The notes under the pieces were generated by a model. That model was not told the origin of the DNA and did not search any database. It saw only the letters and a list, made by a program, of their open reading frames with translations. Of a stretch of DNA of 64,000 nt, positions 42,717 to 50,918 are shown one piece after another. The stretch covers positions 26,173-90,172 of the forward strand of contig JABDIY010000052.1 in the NCBI GenBank assembly GCA_013003535.1. The letters run 5' to 3'. Made by a program: the position numbers and the translations under genes. The stretch is from Acidimicrobiales bacterium (lineage in GTDB: Bacteria > Actinomycetota > Acidimicrobiia > Acidimicrobiales > SZUA-35). Every line of letters starts with the position of its first letter. Positions within the stretch are counted from its first letter, which is position 1.

Positions 42717-42806
42717 CCCCAGCAGGGACCCGAGCGATAAATTTCACTTCAACCATCAACGTGTGCTTAGCTGCACGTTGAAACATCGATCAGAATTGAG
42801 TTGGTT

Positions 42807-43019
42807 ATGGCTGACAGCGTCTACAAAGTAATCCAGCTAGTTGGAACAAGCACTGAGAGTTGGGAACAAGCCGCCTCTGCGGCCGTCGCCCGCGCAAATC
42901 AGTCGCTGCGTGAGTTACGGGTGGCCGAGGTCGAAAAGCTCGACCTGGTGATCGAAAACGGGTCGGTAACGGCCTATCGAGCGAAAGTCAACGTTTCGTT
43001 CAAATACGAAGGCGAATAG
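42807..43019 (+). CDS. Dodecin
   Basis: The 70-residue protein matches the dodecin family closely: SVYKVIQLVGTSTESWEQAA, then ANQSLRELRVAEVEKLDLVI and YRAKVNVSFKYEG. Dodecins form dodecamers that store or buffer flavin (or other cofactors) in the cytoplasm. Full length for the family. ATG 42807 is chosen; a TTG lies two codons earlier. The ribosome binding site is weak. Convergent with the FtsX-type permease gene, five bases apart. Confidence 0.93.
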   Translation: MADSVYKVIQLVGTSTESWEQAASAAVARANQSLRELRVAEVEKLDLVIENGSVTAYRAKVNVSFKYEGE

Positions 43020-43024
43020 CCGCA

Positions 43025-44275
43025 CTAGGTGCCCGACCGTAGGGCCTCCACCGGTTCGAGCCTGGCCGCACGGGTCGCCGGGTATGTACCGGCCAGGAGG
43101 CCAACGATCGCGCCAACGAAAGGTGCCGCAATCGCCAGCCAGACGTTGAGGACTGGTGTCCAGGACTGGTAGGCCGCCACCGACACCACGATCAACACAC
43201 CGACGCTGGCTCCGATAATGCCGCCGATGAATCCAATGGCGCTGCTTTCCACCAAGAACTGTCCGGCGATGTGGAATTGTGTGGCCCCCAGTGCTCGTCG
43301 CAGCCCAATCTCACCGGTCCGTTCCATCACTGAAACGAGCGTGACGTTGGCGATGCCGATCGCCCCCACCAGCAACGAGACGGCACCTAGAACAACAAAA
43401 AGCAGGTTGAGGTCCGATGCCACCGCATCTCGTACCCGCTGTTGATCTGGCGGGGAAACGATCTTGAGCGCCGTTTCGTTGTCCGGCCTGAGCGCAAGAG
43501 GTATTTGGGCGGTGATGAGATCATTGGCGCCAAGATCGGTTTCCACGACAACCAACTCCGGGGCGCTCAACCGGTAGAGCTGAATTGCGGTCCCCTCAGG
43601 AATGATGACCGAACCCAAGAGGTCGTGCTGACGGCCCACGTCAGAGATGATCCCGATGACGGTGAAAACTTCATCTCCGATACGAATGGCAGGACGGGTG
43701 GCCAAGTTGAAAACGCTCAAGCGTTCAGCGGCGCTGGAGCCCAACACTGCCACCCGGTCGGCGCGATCCGAGAAACCCTGATCGAAGAATCGACCGGAGG
43801 TGAGAGTTGCTCTCACGGCGGGGAAGGCCGATGGTGAAACGGCCTGAACGGACAAGTCGAAGTCCGTCCGACGCGACGGATCGCTGACCGGGGCCGTGGA
43901 GATCAGTACGTTTCCTACATCGATTCTGCTTAGCGTTCCCGCAGCGGCGACACCATTGAGCCGGTTGAGCCGGTCCGACGCATCCCAGGGAATATCGTTG
44001 GCGACTCCGTCTCGGGAGCTCGGCCGCGAACTGATCACGATCTCCGTCGCTGCCAACTCGTCGAAGCGGCCGACGATCCGATTGCTCGCGGTGCTGGAGA
44101 GCCCCAGCGTGGCTACGAGGGCTGCCAACCCGATCACTGTCCCCAGGACAGTGAGAAGCGTCCTACCGGGCCTGGCAAAGAGACCGGCCGACGCCTCATC
44201 GACGAGATCAACGAAGGACATCTTCGGAGTCTCCACCGATATCAAGTCGTCATAAGATTCGAACGGATCAGTCAT
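43025..44275 (-). CDS. MacB/FtsX-type ABC transporter permease
   Basis: The 416-residue protein has one N-terminal membrane helix (PGRTLLTVLGTVIGLAALVA), a ~200-residue extracytoplasmic MacB_PCD-like domain and three C-terminal helices with the FtsX signature (GAIGIANVTLVSVMERTGEI, then GLRRALGA). Such mechanotransmission permeases work with a MacB-like ATPase and an adaptor, both encoded directly upstream. Its start overlaps the ATPase stop by 4 bases. Family roles include export of peptides, lipoproteins or antibiotics. The substrate here is unknown, but two divergent lipoproteins nearby are candidates. Confidence 0.9.
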   Translation of the reverse strand: MTDPFESYDDLISVETPKMSFVDLVDEASAGLFARPGRTLLTVLGTVIGLAALVATLGLSSTASNRIVGRFDELAATEIVISSRPSSRDGVANDIPWDASDRLNRLNGVAAAGTLSRIDVGNVLISTAPVSDPSRRTDFDLSVQAVSPSAFPAVRATLTSGRFFDQGFSDRADRVAVLGSSAAERLSVFNLATRPAIRIGDEVFTVIGIISDVGRQHDLLGSVIIPEGTAIQLYRLSAPELVVVETDLGANDLITAQIPLALRPDNETALKIVSPPDQQRVRDAVASDLNLLFVVLGAVSLLVGAIGIANVTLVSVMERTGEIGLRRALGATQFHIAGQFLVESSAIGFIGGIIGASVGVLIVVSVAAYQSWTPVLNVWLAIAAPFVGAIVGLLAGTYPATRAARLEPVEALRSGT

Positions 44276-45462
44276 TGGTCGTCCTCGTTGATATGGACCG
44301 CTTCGACCAGGTCCGCTTTCATCCGCTCGAGGAAGCCGTTCAAGTCCGTAGGACCGACGTTCGGCAGAAAGACGTGACGCTCGGCGGCGTCGTCAACACC
44401 GAGTTCGGCCTGGTACTTCACAATACGATCAGCGATCGCTGGCCCGACGCCCGGTATCTCCTGAAGCCTCGAGCTTCCCGCCGAATTGAGGTCATCGAGC
44501 TCCTCGCGATGCTTCACGATGCGATCCGCGATCGCTGGTCCGACGCCGGGTATCTCTTGAAGCTGGCGTGCGCTCGCCAGATTCAAATCCAAGCGAAAAC
44601 GGGGAATCCGGCGCCGCGAAAAAACCGAAAGCGAAGGAAGGCCGACGGGGCGAGATGGCCGGGCTCTCGAAGAGGCCGCAGGTACTGGATTTCCGATTCC
44701 TGAAGGGGGTGGAGGCTTCTTGGGTTCGACAAAGGGCGCGAACAGCGGCTTGGCGTACTTGAGACGGGAGCGGTGGCCTGAGAGTTCATCCTCGGTCAAC
44801 TCGCCATCGACGATACGAACTTGGCGAGACGCCTCGCGAGCCAGCTCAGGGCTGTGAGTGATCATCACGATCGTGAGACCCTCATCGTGAAGACCCGCCA
44901 GGAGCTCCATGATCGACTGGCTGTTTGCAGTGTCGAGATTGCCCGTCGGCTCATCACACAGCAGCACATGACGGGACCCGAAAAGAGCGCGAGCGATAGC
45001 CACCCGCTGCCGTTCTCCCCCGGACAGATTGGACGGAAGATAGTCAATACGGTGTGACAGACCAACGCGCTCCAGCACCTCCTCTGCCCGCTCACGACGC
45101 TCACGGCGAGAGCCGTGCTGATAGACCTCGGCCAGCATCACGTTCTCGACCACACTGCGGTGACCAAGCAGGTGGAACGACTGAAAGACGAAAGCGATAT
45201 GACGGCTCCTCAGCCCGGCGCGTTCGCCGTCGCTGAGGTCCCCAACATCCAAACCCTCAAATCGGTAGCACCCGCTCGTGGGACGGTCGAGGCACCCCAA
45301 AATGTTGAGAAGGGTGGACTTGCCCGAGCCCGAAGGGCCTTCGACCGCAACCCATTCTCCTCGGTTCACGGTCAGGTTCAGTTCGTGCAGCGCACGAATC
45401 GGCGGATCCTCGCCAAAGTGGCGACTGACGGACTCCAGCTCGAGAGCAGCGACGTCAGCCAT
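44272..45462 (-). CDS. MacB-like ABC ATPase fused to two C-terminal helix-hairpin-helix repeats
   Basis: The 396-residue protein has a standard LolD/MacB-type ATPase in the first ~225 residues: Walker A GPSGSGKST, signature LSGGERQRVAIAR, Walker B VLLCDEPTGNLD, H-loop MITHSPE. A Pro/Arg-rich linker leads to two near-identical helix-hairpin-helix units, each with LQEIPGVGPAIADRIVK, about 30 residues apart. That motif usually binds DNA (ComEA, UvrC), which is odd for an exporter ATPase. It may instead mediate protein contacts. ATG 45462 overlaps the adaptor stop by 8 bases, and the permease start overlaps its own stop. Confidence 0.9.
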   Translation of the reverse strand: MADVAALELESVSRHFGEDPPIRALHELNLTVNRGEWVAVEGPSGSGKSTLLNILGCLDRPTSGCYRFEGLDVGDLSDGERAGLRSRHIAFVFQSFHLLGHRSVVENVMLAEVYQHGSRRERRERAEEVLERVGLSHRIDYLPSNLSGGERQRVAIARALFGSRHVLLCDEPTGNLDTANSQSIMELLAGLHDEGLTIVMITHSPELAREASRQVRIVDGELTEDELSGHRSRLKYAKPLFAPFVEPKKPPPPSGIGNPVPAASSRARPSRPVGLPSLSVFSRRRIPRFRLDLNLASARQLQEIPGVGPAIADRIVKHREELDDLNSAGSSRLQEIPGVGPAIADRIVKYQAELGVDDAAERHVFLPNVGPTDLNGFLERMKADLVEAVHINEDDQ

Positions 45463-46645
45463 TGGCGGCCTCGGTACCGCTGAGAGGCGTTTCGAAACCA
45501 ATCAATACGAGATCACCGGCGGCCAGATTGCCGTCTACCACCTCCACCTCCACGAACCCCTGAGCGGACAAACCGGGCCGAACCACCACCGACTCCAGGG
45601 TGCCAGCACGATCTATCTGGACTTGCGACGAACCATCCACAGCTAAAGTCAACGCCGTTATTGGAACGACCAGCACGGCGTCAGAGGTTGACTCAACCGG
45701 GATCGTCAGCCGAACCGAAGCGTTCACCAGGTTCCGGGGTGGATCCTCCACGGTGACCTCGAAGTACACGTGGAAACCGTCCAACCCGTCTGTGCCAGGG
45801 GCATCGGCGATGCTGCTGACCACGCCGGTGGCCTCGATTCCCAGGTCGGGCTCGTCGATCAAGACCTCCATTCCAACCGTCACCAGACTCGATTGTTCGA
45901 TTGGCAACGAGCCGTCGATGGAGACATTGGCGTCGGTGACCGTGAGCACCGGTCCGTCGATCGGTTCCCCTAGTGCGATGCCGATCTCAGCCACCCGCAC
46001 TGGCAACGCCGACAGAAAGAGGATCTCGTCAGCCGGCACAAGCACGCCGGCCCCAGGGACCGACCCAGCGATGATGTCCGTCGCTTCGGGAAAGGCGTCC
46101 CGTAGTTGTTGTCCAGTAGCTATGGCGGGATCTATCCCGATGCTTTGATACAGCGCTCGAACCGCTTGCTCGGTTTGGCCGTCATACGCGCCATCCACAG
46201 TGCCAGGTTGGTGGCCGAGACGTTCCAGCGCCGCTTCCAACTGAGCCACGTCGGTCCCGGCCATGCCTGGTCCAAGATCACGAAACGACGGCTGGTCTCC
46301 CTGAAGGAGCATCACGGGACGACCCGAGATCGTGAACAAGATGTCGCCCTCCTTGGCTTCGCTGCCAAGTTCGGGCCGTCCGGTCAACACCCGGTTCTCC
46401 CCCTTCAGCATGCTCGGTGCGGGCGCGAGATCACGAGACGCTCCAAACCGTCCCGTTCCCCGAGTCACCACGTTGCTCGACAACACCCGAGCTTCCACCG
46501 GTGCCAGAATTGGGGAGGGCTGTGGAGCGGCGGTTCGCGCCGCAATCTCTGCCGGCGAGGTCACCTGTGATCCCAGAAGCCACCCGCCCAACGATGCGAG
46601 TGCGACGGCGACCACGAAGGCGATAGCAGGCTTTCGTCGATTCAT
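45455..46645 (-). CDS. HlyD-like adaptor with peptidoglycan-binding domain
   Basis: The 396-residue protein has an N-terminal membrane anchor (AIAFVVAVALASLGGWLLG), an early barrel/hairpin region and an inserted peptidoglycan-binding domain type 1 (DLGPGMAGTDVAQLEAALER then GTVDGAYDGQTEQAVRALYQ). C-terminal membrane-fusion beta domains follow (VPITALTLAVDGSSQVQIDR and VRPGLSAQGFVEVEVVDGNL). This is the actinobacterial form of a MacA-like adaptor that links ABC exporters to the cell wall. It is the first gene of the adaptor, ATPase, permease unit. ATG 46645 precedes the anchor; the frame is open upstream without a good start. Confidence 0.85.
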   Translation of the reverse strand: MNRRKPAIAFVVAVALASLGGWLLGSQVTSPAEIAARTAAPQPSPILAPVEARVLSSNVVTRGTGRFGASRDLAPAPSMLKGENRVLTGRPELGSEAKEGDILFTISGRPVMLLQGDQPSFRDLGPGMAGTDVAQLEAALERLGHQPGTVDGAYDGQTEQAVRALYQSIGIDPAIATGQQLRDAFPEATDIIAGSVPGAGVLVPADEILFLSALPVRVAEIGIALGEPIDGPVLTVTDANVSIDGSLPIEQSSLVTVGMEVLIDEPDLGIEATGVVSSIADAPGTDGLDGFHVYFEVTVEDPPRNLVNASVRLTIPVESTSDAVLVVPITALTLAVDGSSQVQIDRAGTLESVVVRPGLSAQGFVEVEVVDGNLAAGDLVLIGFETPLSGTEAANG

Positions 46646-46783
46646 CGGGCTCAGTCTGACACCGTTACCTGACCGAGAGCTGACCAACCGGGGCATTTGT
46701 GTTCAGAGTCAGCTCATAGTCAGGAGAGGTAGATTACTCCTTTGCTGAGCGGTCAAGTTCATCGTCCCCGAGGAGTACCAGCA

Positions 46784-47698
46784 ATGTTTCGATCACCCCT
46801 GACAACGGGTTTTTGGAAGGCGCCAGGCATCATGGCCGCGGCTCTGGGAGTCGTGGTTTTTGGTGCGGCCTGCGGTAGTGATTCGCCGCAGGCAACCTCC
46901 GGATCTGACGCGTCGGCGATCGAAGCTGAACTGGGTTTCGGCACCCGAGAGTTTGGGCTGACCGATTCAGAATGGACAACGGCGGTTGAGACGACCCAGG
47001 CCGAAATCGCCAAGTGCATGGCAGAAGCCGGGTTCGAGTACATCCCTGCCGGTGTCGACACCGTCGAGTTGGCAATGAAGTCCATCCGGAGCGAGCCCGG
47101 AATGACGGCGGAGGAGTACAAACAGCAGTGGGGTTTCGGGAAAACAACCCGGTTCGACAACCGCGCCAAAGAAATCGAGCTCGGCGAACAAAACTTGGCG
47201 ATCTATGACTCTCTGTCCGAAGCGGATCAGATCGCCTATGACCGGACCCTCTACGGGGAGGACTCCGATGCCACATTCTCGTTTCAGTTCGATGAGGAGG
47301 ATTTCGAACCCGTAGGAGGGTGCACGCTCAAGGCGATCCAGGCCAGTTTCACCGCAGAGCAGCTGGATCCAAACTATGTGCACCCGAAGGACATCCTCGT
47401 CGAGATGGACGGCCGCGTCGCTGCCGCGGAACTGGCATGGATCGACTGCATGGGTGAGGCGGGTTACGACTATGAAGATCAAGACGAGATCATCGAGGAG
47501 TACGGCGACCGGCTCGACGAACTCCTGGGCGACGACGACCCCGAGGACCTGTCCGGAGCTCGGTTAGAAGCACTTGCCCAGTTGCAGGCCGAAGAGATCG
47601 CAGCGGCATTGGCCGACTACCGCTGCGGGGTCGAGCACGTGGACCAGGTTGTCAGAGACGTTGAAGTGGAGCTGTTCGGCAAGGTGGTCAGCGGATGA
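46784..47698 (+). CDS. Lipoprotein with paired CMxxAGxxY motifs, copy 1
   Basis: The 304-residue protein has a lipobox ending at Cys30 (VFGAAC) and an acidic, mostly helical domain with spaced Cys motifs: KCMAEAGFEYIP, VGGCTLKAIQ, DCMGEAGYDYED and YRCGVEHVDQ. The two CM-x2-AG-x-x-Y motifs suggest an internal repeat and perhaps two disulfides. ATG 46784 has GAGGAG upstream. It is divergent from the adaptor/ATPase/permease operon and followed by a paralogue. I do not recognise a family. It may be a substrate or partner of the exporter (inference from position). Confidence 0.75.
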   Translation: MFRSPLTTGFWKAPGIMAAALGVVVFGAACGSDSPQATSGSDASAIEAELGFGTREFGLTDSEWTTAVETTQAEIAKCMAEAGFEYIPAGVDTVELAMKSIRSEPGMTAEEYKQQWGFGKTTRFDNRAKEIELGEQNLAIYDSLSEADQIAYDRTLYGEDSDATFSFQFDEEDFEPVGGCTLKAIQASFTAEQLDPNYVHPKDILVEMDGRVAAAELAWIDCMGEAGYDYEDQDEIIEEYGDRLDELLGDDDPEDLSGARLEALAQLQAEEIAAALADYRCGVEHVDQVVRDVEVELFGKVVSG

Positions 47699-47751
47699 GC
47701 CGAACGGTTGACAGGGCTCGCTCGCTGGAACCAGCGCCGAGGAGCTGAACC

Positions 47752-48714
47752 ATGCGGCGTATCGTTGCACTTGCATTCGCAGTGGCCATTGTGTCCAGTG
47801 CCTGCTCTGGTACAGGTCAGGCCGGATCCGGGCCAACAGCCGATTCACTGTCCGCACCAGCGGTTACCGGGTCCCCGGGGGCCGATGAGAGTGTCGGTGA
47901 GACGGGTGGGCAAGTCGTGGGAGCCGCCGAGGCAAGTCGGGCTGCCGCAGAAGCAAACCAGGGCCGAGAATTCGGCGGCGAAGAATTCGGGCTCAGCTCC
48001 AAAGAGCTGGTCGATCGAAGTGAGGCTGTTGAATCCAGTATCGGCGAGTGCATGGCCGCGGCGGGTTTCGAATACCTGCCCGTGGAGTTTTCCACGATTC
48101 GATCTGCGATGACCAGCGACAAATCGGCACCGGGCCTGAGCAACCGTGAGTTCATCGAGCAATACGGGTTCGGAATCACAACACAATTCGACAAACCCAT
48201 CGTTCAACTCAGCCTCGGTGAACAGAATCAACGAGTGATCGACGGCCTCGGGGAGGCAGATCAAGTCGCCTACCTCCGCACGCTTTTTGGTCAGCACACC
48301 GACGCCACGTATGCGTTCGGCCTGGAGACGGAGGATTTCTCACGAGTGGGAGGCTGCACCAAGACGGCAATCGAGGAGTATTTCACCGCGGCCGAAATGA
48401 GCGCCTCGTACTTCAATCCGGGAGACGCGCTCATTGAGACCGATCCACGAGCCCAGCAGGCGATCGCAGACTGGGCAGACTGCATGGCGGATGGCGGCAT
48501 CGACCGGTATCTCCATCCCGATGACGTGGAGGCCGATTTTCAACGACGCCTCGACGCTCTCGCCGGTGACGAGATCCCCGAGGAACTCACCGGGTCGGAC
48601 ATCGAGGCTCTGCAAGACGAAGAGCGCCGCGTTGCTGCTGTCTTCACCCGCTGCGAGGACGACGTTCTGGATCCGGTCATGAATCGGGTGGAAGCGGAGT
48701 TCTACGGCAGCTGA
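47752..48714 (+). CDS. Lipoprotein with paired CMxxAGxxY motifs, copy 2
   Basis: The 320-residue paralogue of the preceding gene has a lipobox ending at Cys18 (VSSAC), an Ala/Gly-rich linker and the same series of motifs: ECMAAAGFEYLP, EQYGFGITTQFDKP, LSLGEQNQ, VGGCTKTAIEEYFTA, DCMADGGID and TRCEDDV. The shared blocks in the same order show a tandem duplication followed by strong divergence. GAGGAG lies upstream of ATG 47752. The 53-base gap makes co-transcription with copy 1 likely. Function unknown. Confidence 0.75.
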   Translation: MRRIVALAFAVAIVSSACSGTGQAGSGPTADSLSAPAVTGSPGADESVGETGGQVVGAAEASRAAAEANQGREFGGEEFGLSSKELVDRSEAVESSIGECMAAAGFEYLPVEFSTIRSAMTSDKSAPGLSNREFIEQYGFGITTQFDKPIVQLSLGEQNQRVIDGLGEADQVAYLRTLFGQHTDATYAFGLETEDFSRVGGCTKTAIEEYFTAAEMSASYFNPGDALIETDPRAQQAIADWADCMADGGIDRYLHPDDVEADFQRRLDALAGDEIPEELTGSDIEALQDEERRVAAVFTRCEDDVLDPVMNRVEAEFYGS

Positions 48715-48773
48715 ACCGCCATCCGCGCCCTCAACGGTCTGGTGACGGCCAATCGGCCTACGATTCAGAGTGC

Positions 48774-49412
48774 ATGACTCAGTTCGAGGAATACACCGAT
48801 CCTGTGGATGGAACCCGTTGGAAGATCGACGTTGGCTTCACCGACTCCAGTTGGAAATGCGTCTGGGGGAACGGTTGCCAGGGAATTCTCCACACCAATT
48901 CCGAGGAAAAGAACGAAGGCTGTTGTTCGGGGGGCGCCCATTTGGTTGATCAAGGGGAAGCCATGCTGATCAGCGCCCTCGGTGCCTCCTTGGATCCCGA
49001 TCGCTTCCAGAATCACCAGACCGCCGCTGCTTCAGGGGTCCTGAATGCGGGAATACCTCTCGCAACCCGAGTCGTGGGGGGAGCGTGCATATTCTTCAAC
49101 AAACCGGGCTTCGAGGGGGGCGTTGGGTGTGCGCTCTATCTCGCTGCACTGGACGAGGGCGAAAGCCCCCACGATTGGCGACCCTCGATCTGCTGGCAGG
49201 CTCCACTACTAGTGGACGATCACGAAGACGGGTCCAAGACGCTCCGGCCGTGGAATCGATCAGACTTCCTGCCCGAGACGGAGGTGGCTTGGTGCTGCAC
49301 GGAGCCAGGGGCAACGTCGTTCAGTGGTGAGACGTCCGTAGCCCACTCGCTTCAGCGGGAACTCGCCGAGATCCTGGGTGAGGATCTGGCCGAGCAGCTG
49401 AGGCGACGCTGA
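48774..49412 (+). CDS. Cysteine-rich cytoplasmic protein, metal-binding candidate
   Basis: This 212-residue protein has no signal peptide but eight to ten Cys in spaced groups: WKCVWGNGCQGI, EGCCSGGAHL, GGACIFF, VGCALYL, SICWQAPLL and AWCCTEPG. The order C-x5-C, CC and later RPSIC-x-x-P recalls YkgJ-type zinc/iron-chelating proteins and DUF3109-like proteins, but I cannot confirm either. It starts with a clear beta-rich part that includes TDPVDGTRWKID. It stands alone, 59 bases after the second lipoprotein, and its stop abuts the stop of the convergent CNNM-type gene. Confidence 0.65.
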   Translation: MTQFEEYTDPVDGTRWKIDVGFTDSSWKCVWGNGCQGILHTNSEEKNEGCCSGGAHLVDQGEAMLISALGASLDPDRFQNHQTAAASGVLNAGIPLATRVVGGACIFFNKPGFEGGVGCALYLAALDEGESPHDWRPSICWQAPLLVDDHEDGSKTLRPWNRSDFLPETEVAWCCTEPGATSFSGETSVAHSLQRELAEILGEDLAEQLRRR

Positions 49413-50708
49413 CTAGTCTTCCCCCCGGTCCGACGAGTCCGACTGCCCATCGGCGGCAACGCCCTCCGGCGGCACAACTCGTAGCTTCACGATGGATCTT
49501 CCGTCCATGTCCATAACCTCGATCTCGATTCCACTGACGACCAAGCGTTCACCGATTCGGGGGACATAGCCAAGGCGATCCAGTACCAGGCCTGCGACGG
49601 TGGAGTAGCTCCCGGTCGGAAGCTCCACGCCAATATCGGCTAGATCGTGCATTGGAAACGAGCCCGGAATGATCAGCGATCCGTCCTCTTCGACTCGCGC
49701 CGACAGCAGATCGCGATCTGTCTCATCGTAGATCTCGCCGACGAGTTCCTCGACGAGGTCCTCGATGGTGATGATTCCAGCCGTGCCACCGTACTCGTCT
49801 ACCACTGCAGCTAACTCGCAACGACCAGCTTGGAGCTGCCGGAGCGCTTCGAGAACCGAGACCGATTCGGGTAGCGCAATGAGCGGGCTGGCGCGCTCCC
49901 CTGCAATGCCGTCATCGTCAAACAAGTCCCGCAAGTGAACTTGGCCCACTGGGTCATCCAAGGTGCCTCTTACTACGGGCGCCCGGGAGTGGCCGGCCTC
50001 CAGAAGTCGTTGACGGGCCTGATCGACCGAGAGCGTGGCATCGATAGTGACAACTCGATTTCGTGGCACGAGGACCTGACGAAGCGAACGCCCCGCAATC
50101 TCTATCGCACCAGCCATGATTTGTCGTTGCGTCTCGGTCAGAGTGGGATGCGCCTCGACGAGATCCACAATCTCATCGTCGCTGATGTCATCCCGATGAC
50201 GATCCGGATCCCCGCCCGCGGCGCTGACCAGCAGATCCGTAAGCGCACTCAGAAAAACGATGATGGGACGAGTGACCGTGATGAAACCCCACAGCGGTCG
50301 AACCATTACCAGGCTCCACCGCTCCGCCCGTTGCATGGCGAGCCGCTTTGGTACCAACTCGCCGAACACGAGCGTGACCAGTGACAAAATCACGGTCACC
50401 AATGTCACCGCCGCCGGCTGGGCGTAGCGCCCGCCGCCAAAAAGATCAGCGACTGGTTCACTTATCGACACCGCGGCGGCGGCCGATGCCAAGAAACCCG
50501 CCAAGGTGATACCTAGCTGTACTGCGCCGAGATACCGGTTGGGATCTCGAACCAACTCAACCACCTTCTCACCGCGACGACTTCCTTCAGCCAGCCCCTT
50601 CAGCTGCCCCTCCCGAAGGGATACCAGCGCAATTTCGGTACCGGCAAGCAGGGCGTTGAGACAGACCAGGGCCATGACGATTGCTAGATCAAACCACAGG
50701 TCGCGCAT
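49413..50708 (-). CDS. CNNM/HlyC-CorC family membrane protein with CBS pair
   Basis: About 431 residues. Four N-terminal membrane segments form a DUF21/CNNM domain (LNALLAGTEIALVSL, VTLVFGELVPKRLA). Two CBS domains follow (VLVPRNRVVTIDATLSVDQA to YGGTAGIITIEDLVEELVGE), then a C-terminal CorC_HlyC domain. Family members act in Mg2+/Co2+ efflux or Na+-driven Mg2+ export; older annotation calls them haemolysins. ATG 50708 is used since the membrane domain starts right after it. It stands alone, convergent with the Cys-rich protein and divergent from the acyl-CoA synthetase gene. Confidence 0.9.
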   Translation of the reverse strand: MRDLWFDLAIVMALVCLNALLAGTEIALVSLREGQLKGLAEGSRRGEKVVELVRDPNRYLGAVQLGITLAGFLASAAAAVSISEPVADLFGGGRYAQPAAVTLVTVILSLVTLVFGELVPKRLAMQRAERWSLVMVRPLWGFITVTRPIIVFLSALTDLLVSAAGGDPDRHRDDISDDEIVDLVEAHPTLTETQRQIMAGAIEIAGRSLRQVLVPRNRVVTIDATLSVDQARQRLLEAGHSRAPVVRGTLDDPVGQVHLRDLFDDDGIAGERASPLIALPESVSVLEALRQLQAGRCELAAVVDEYGGTAGIITIEDLVEELVGEIYDETDRDLLSARVEEDGSLIIPGSFPMHDLADIGVELPTGSYSTVAGLVLDRLGYVPRIGERLVVSGIEIEVMDMDGRSIVKLRVVPPEGVAADGQSDSSDRGED

Positions 50709-50918
50709 GGACCCTTCGTAGCACCTTTGATACCCGTTTCGCCGTACTGAAATTCGCGCCGCCAACGGCACCTCCGTTCATCGCCCTGAAACCTGCGTCA
50801 TTCAAACCCCAGAGCTTGCTGTCTGTGGACGTTGGGACCTTCGACCCGACACAGGAACGCCCACTGTGTCCTACGGTGCGTTCATGGGAGATCCCACTAC
50901 CAGGCATGGGGCGCGCTA

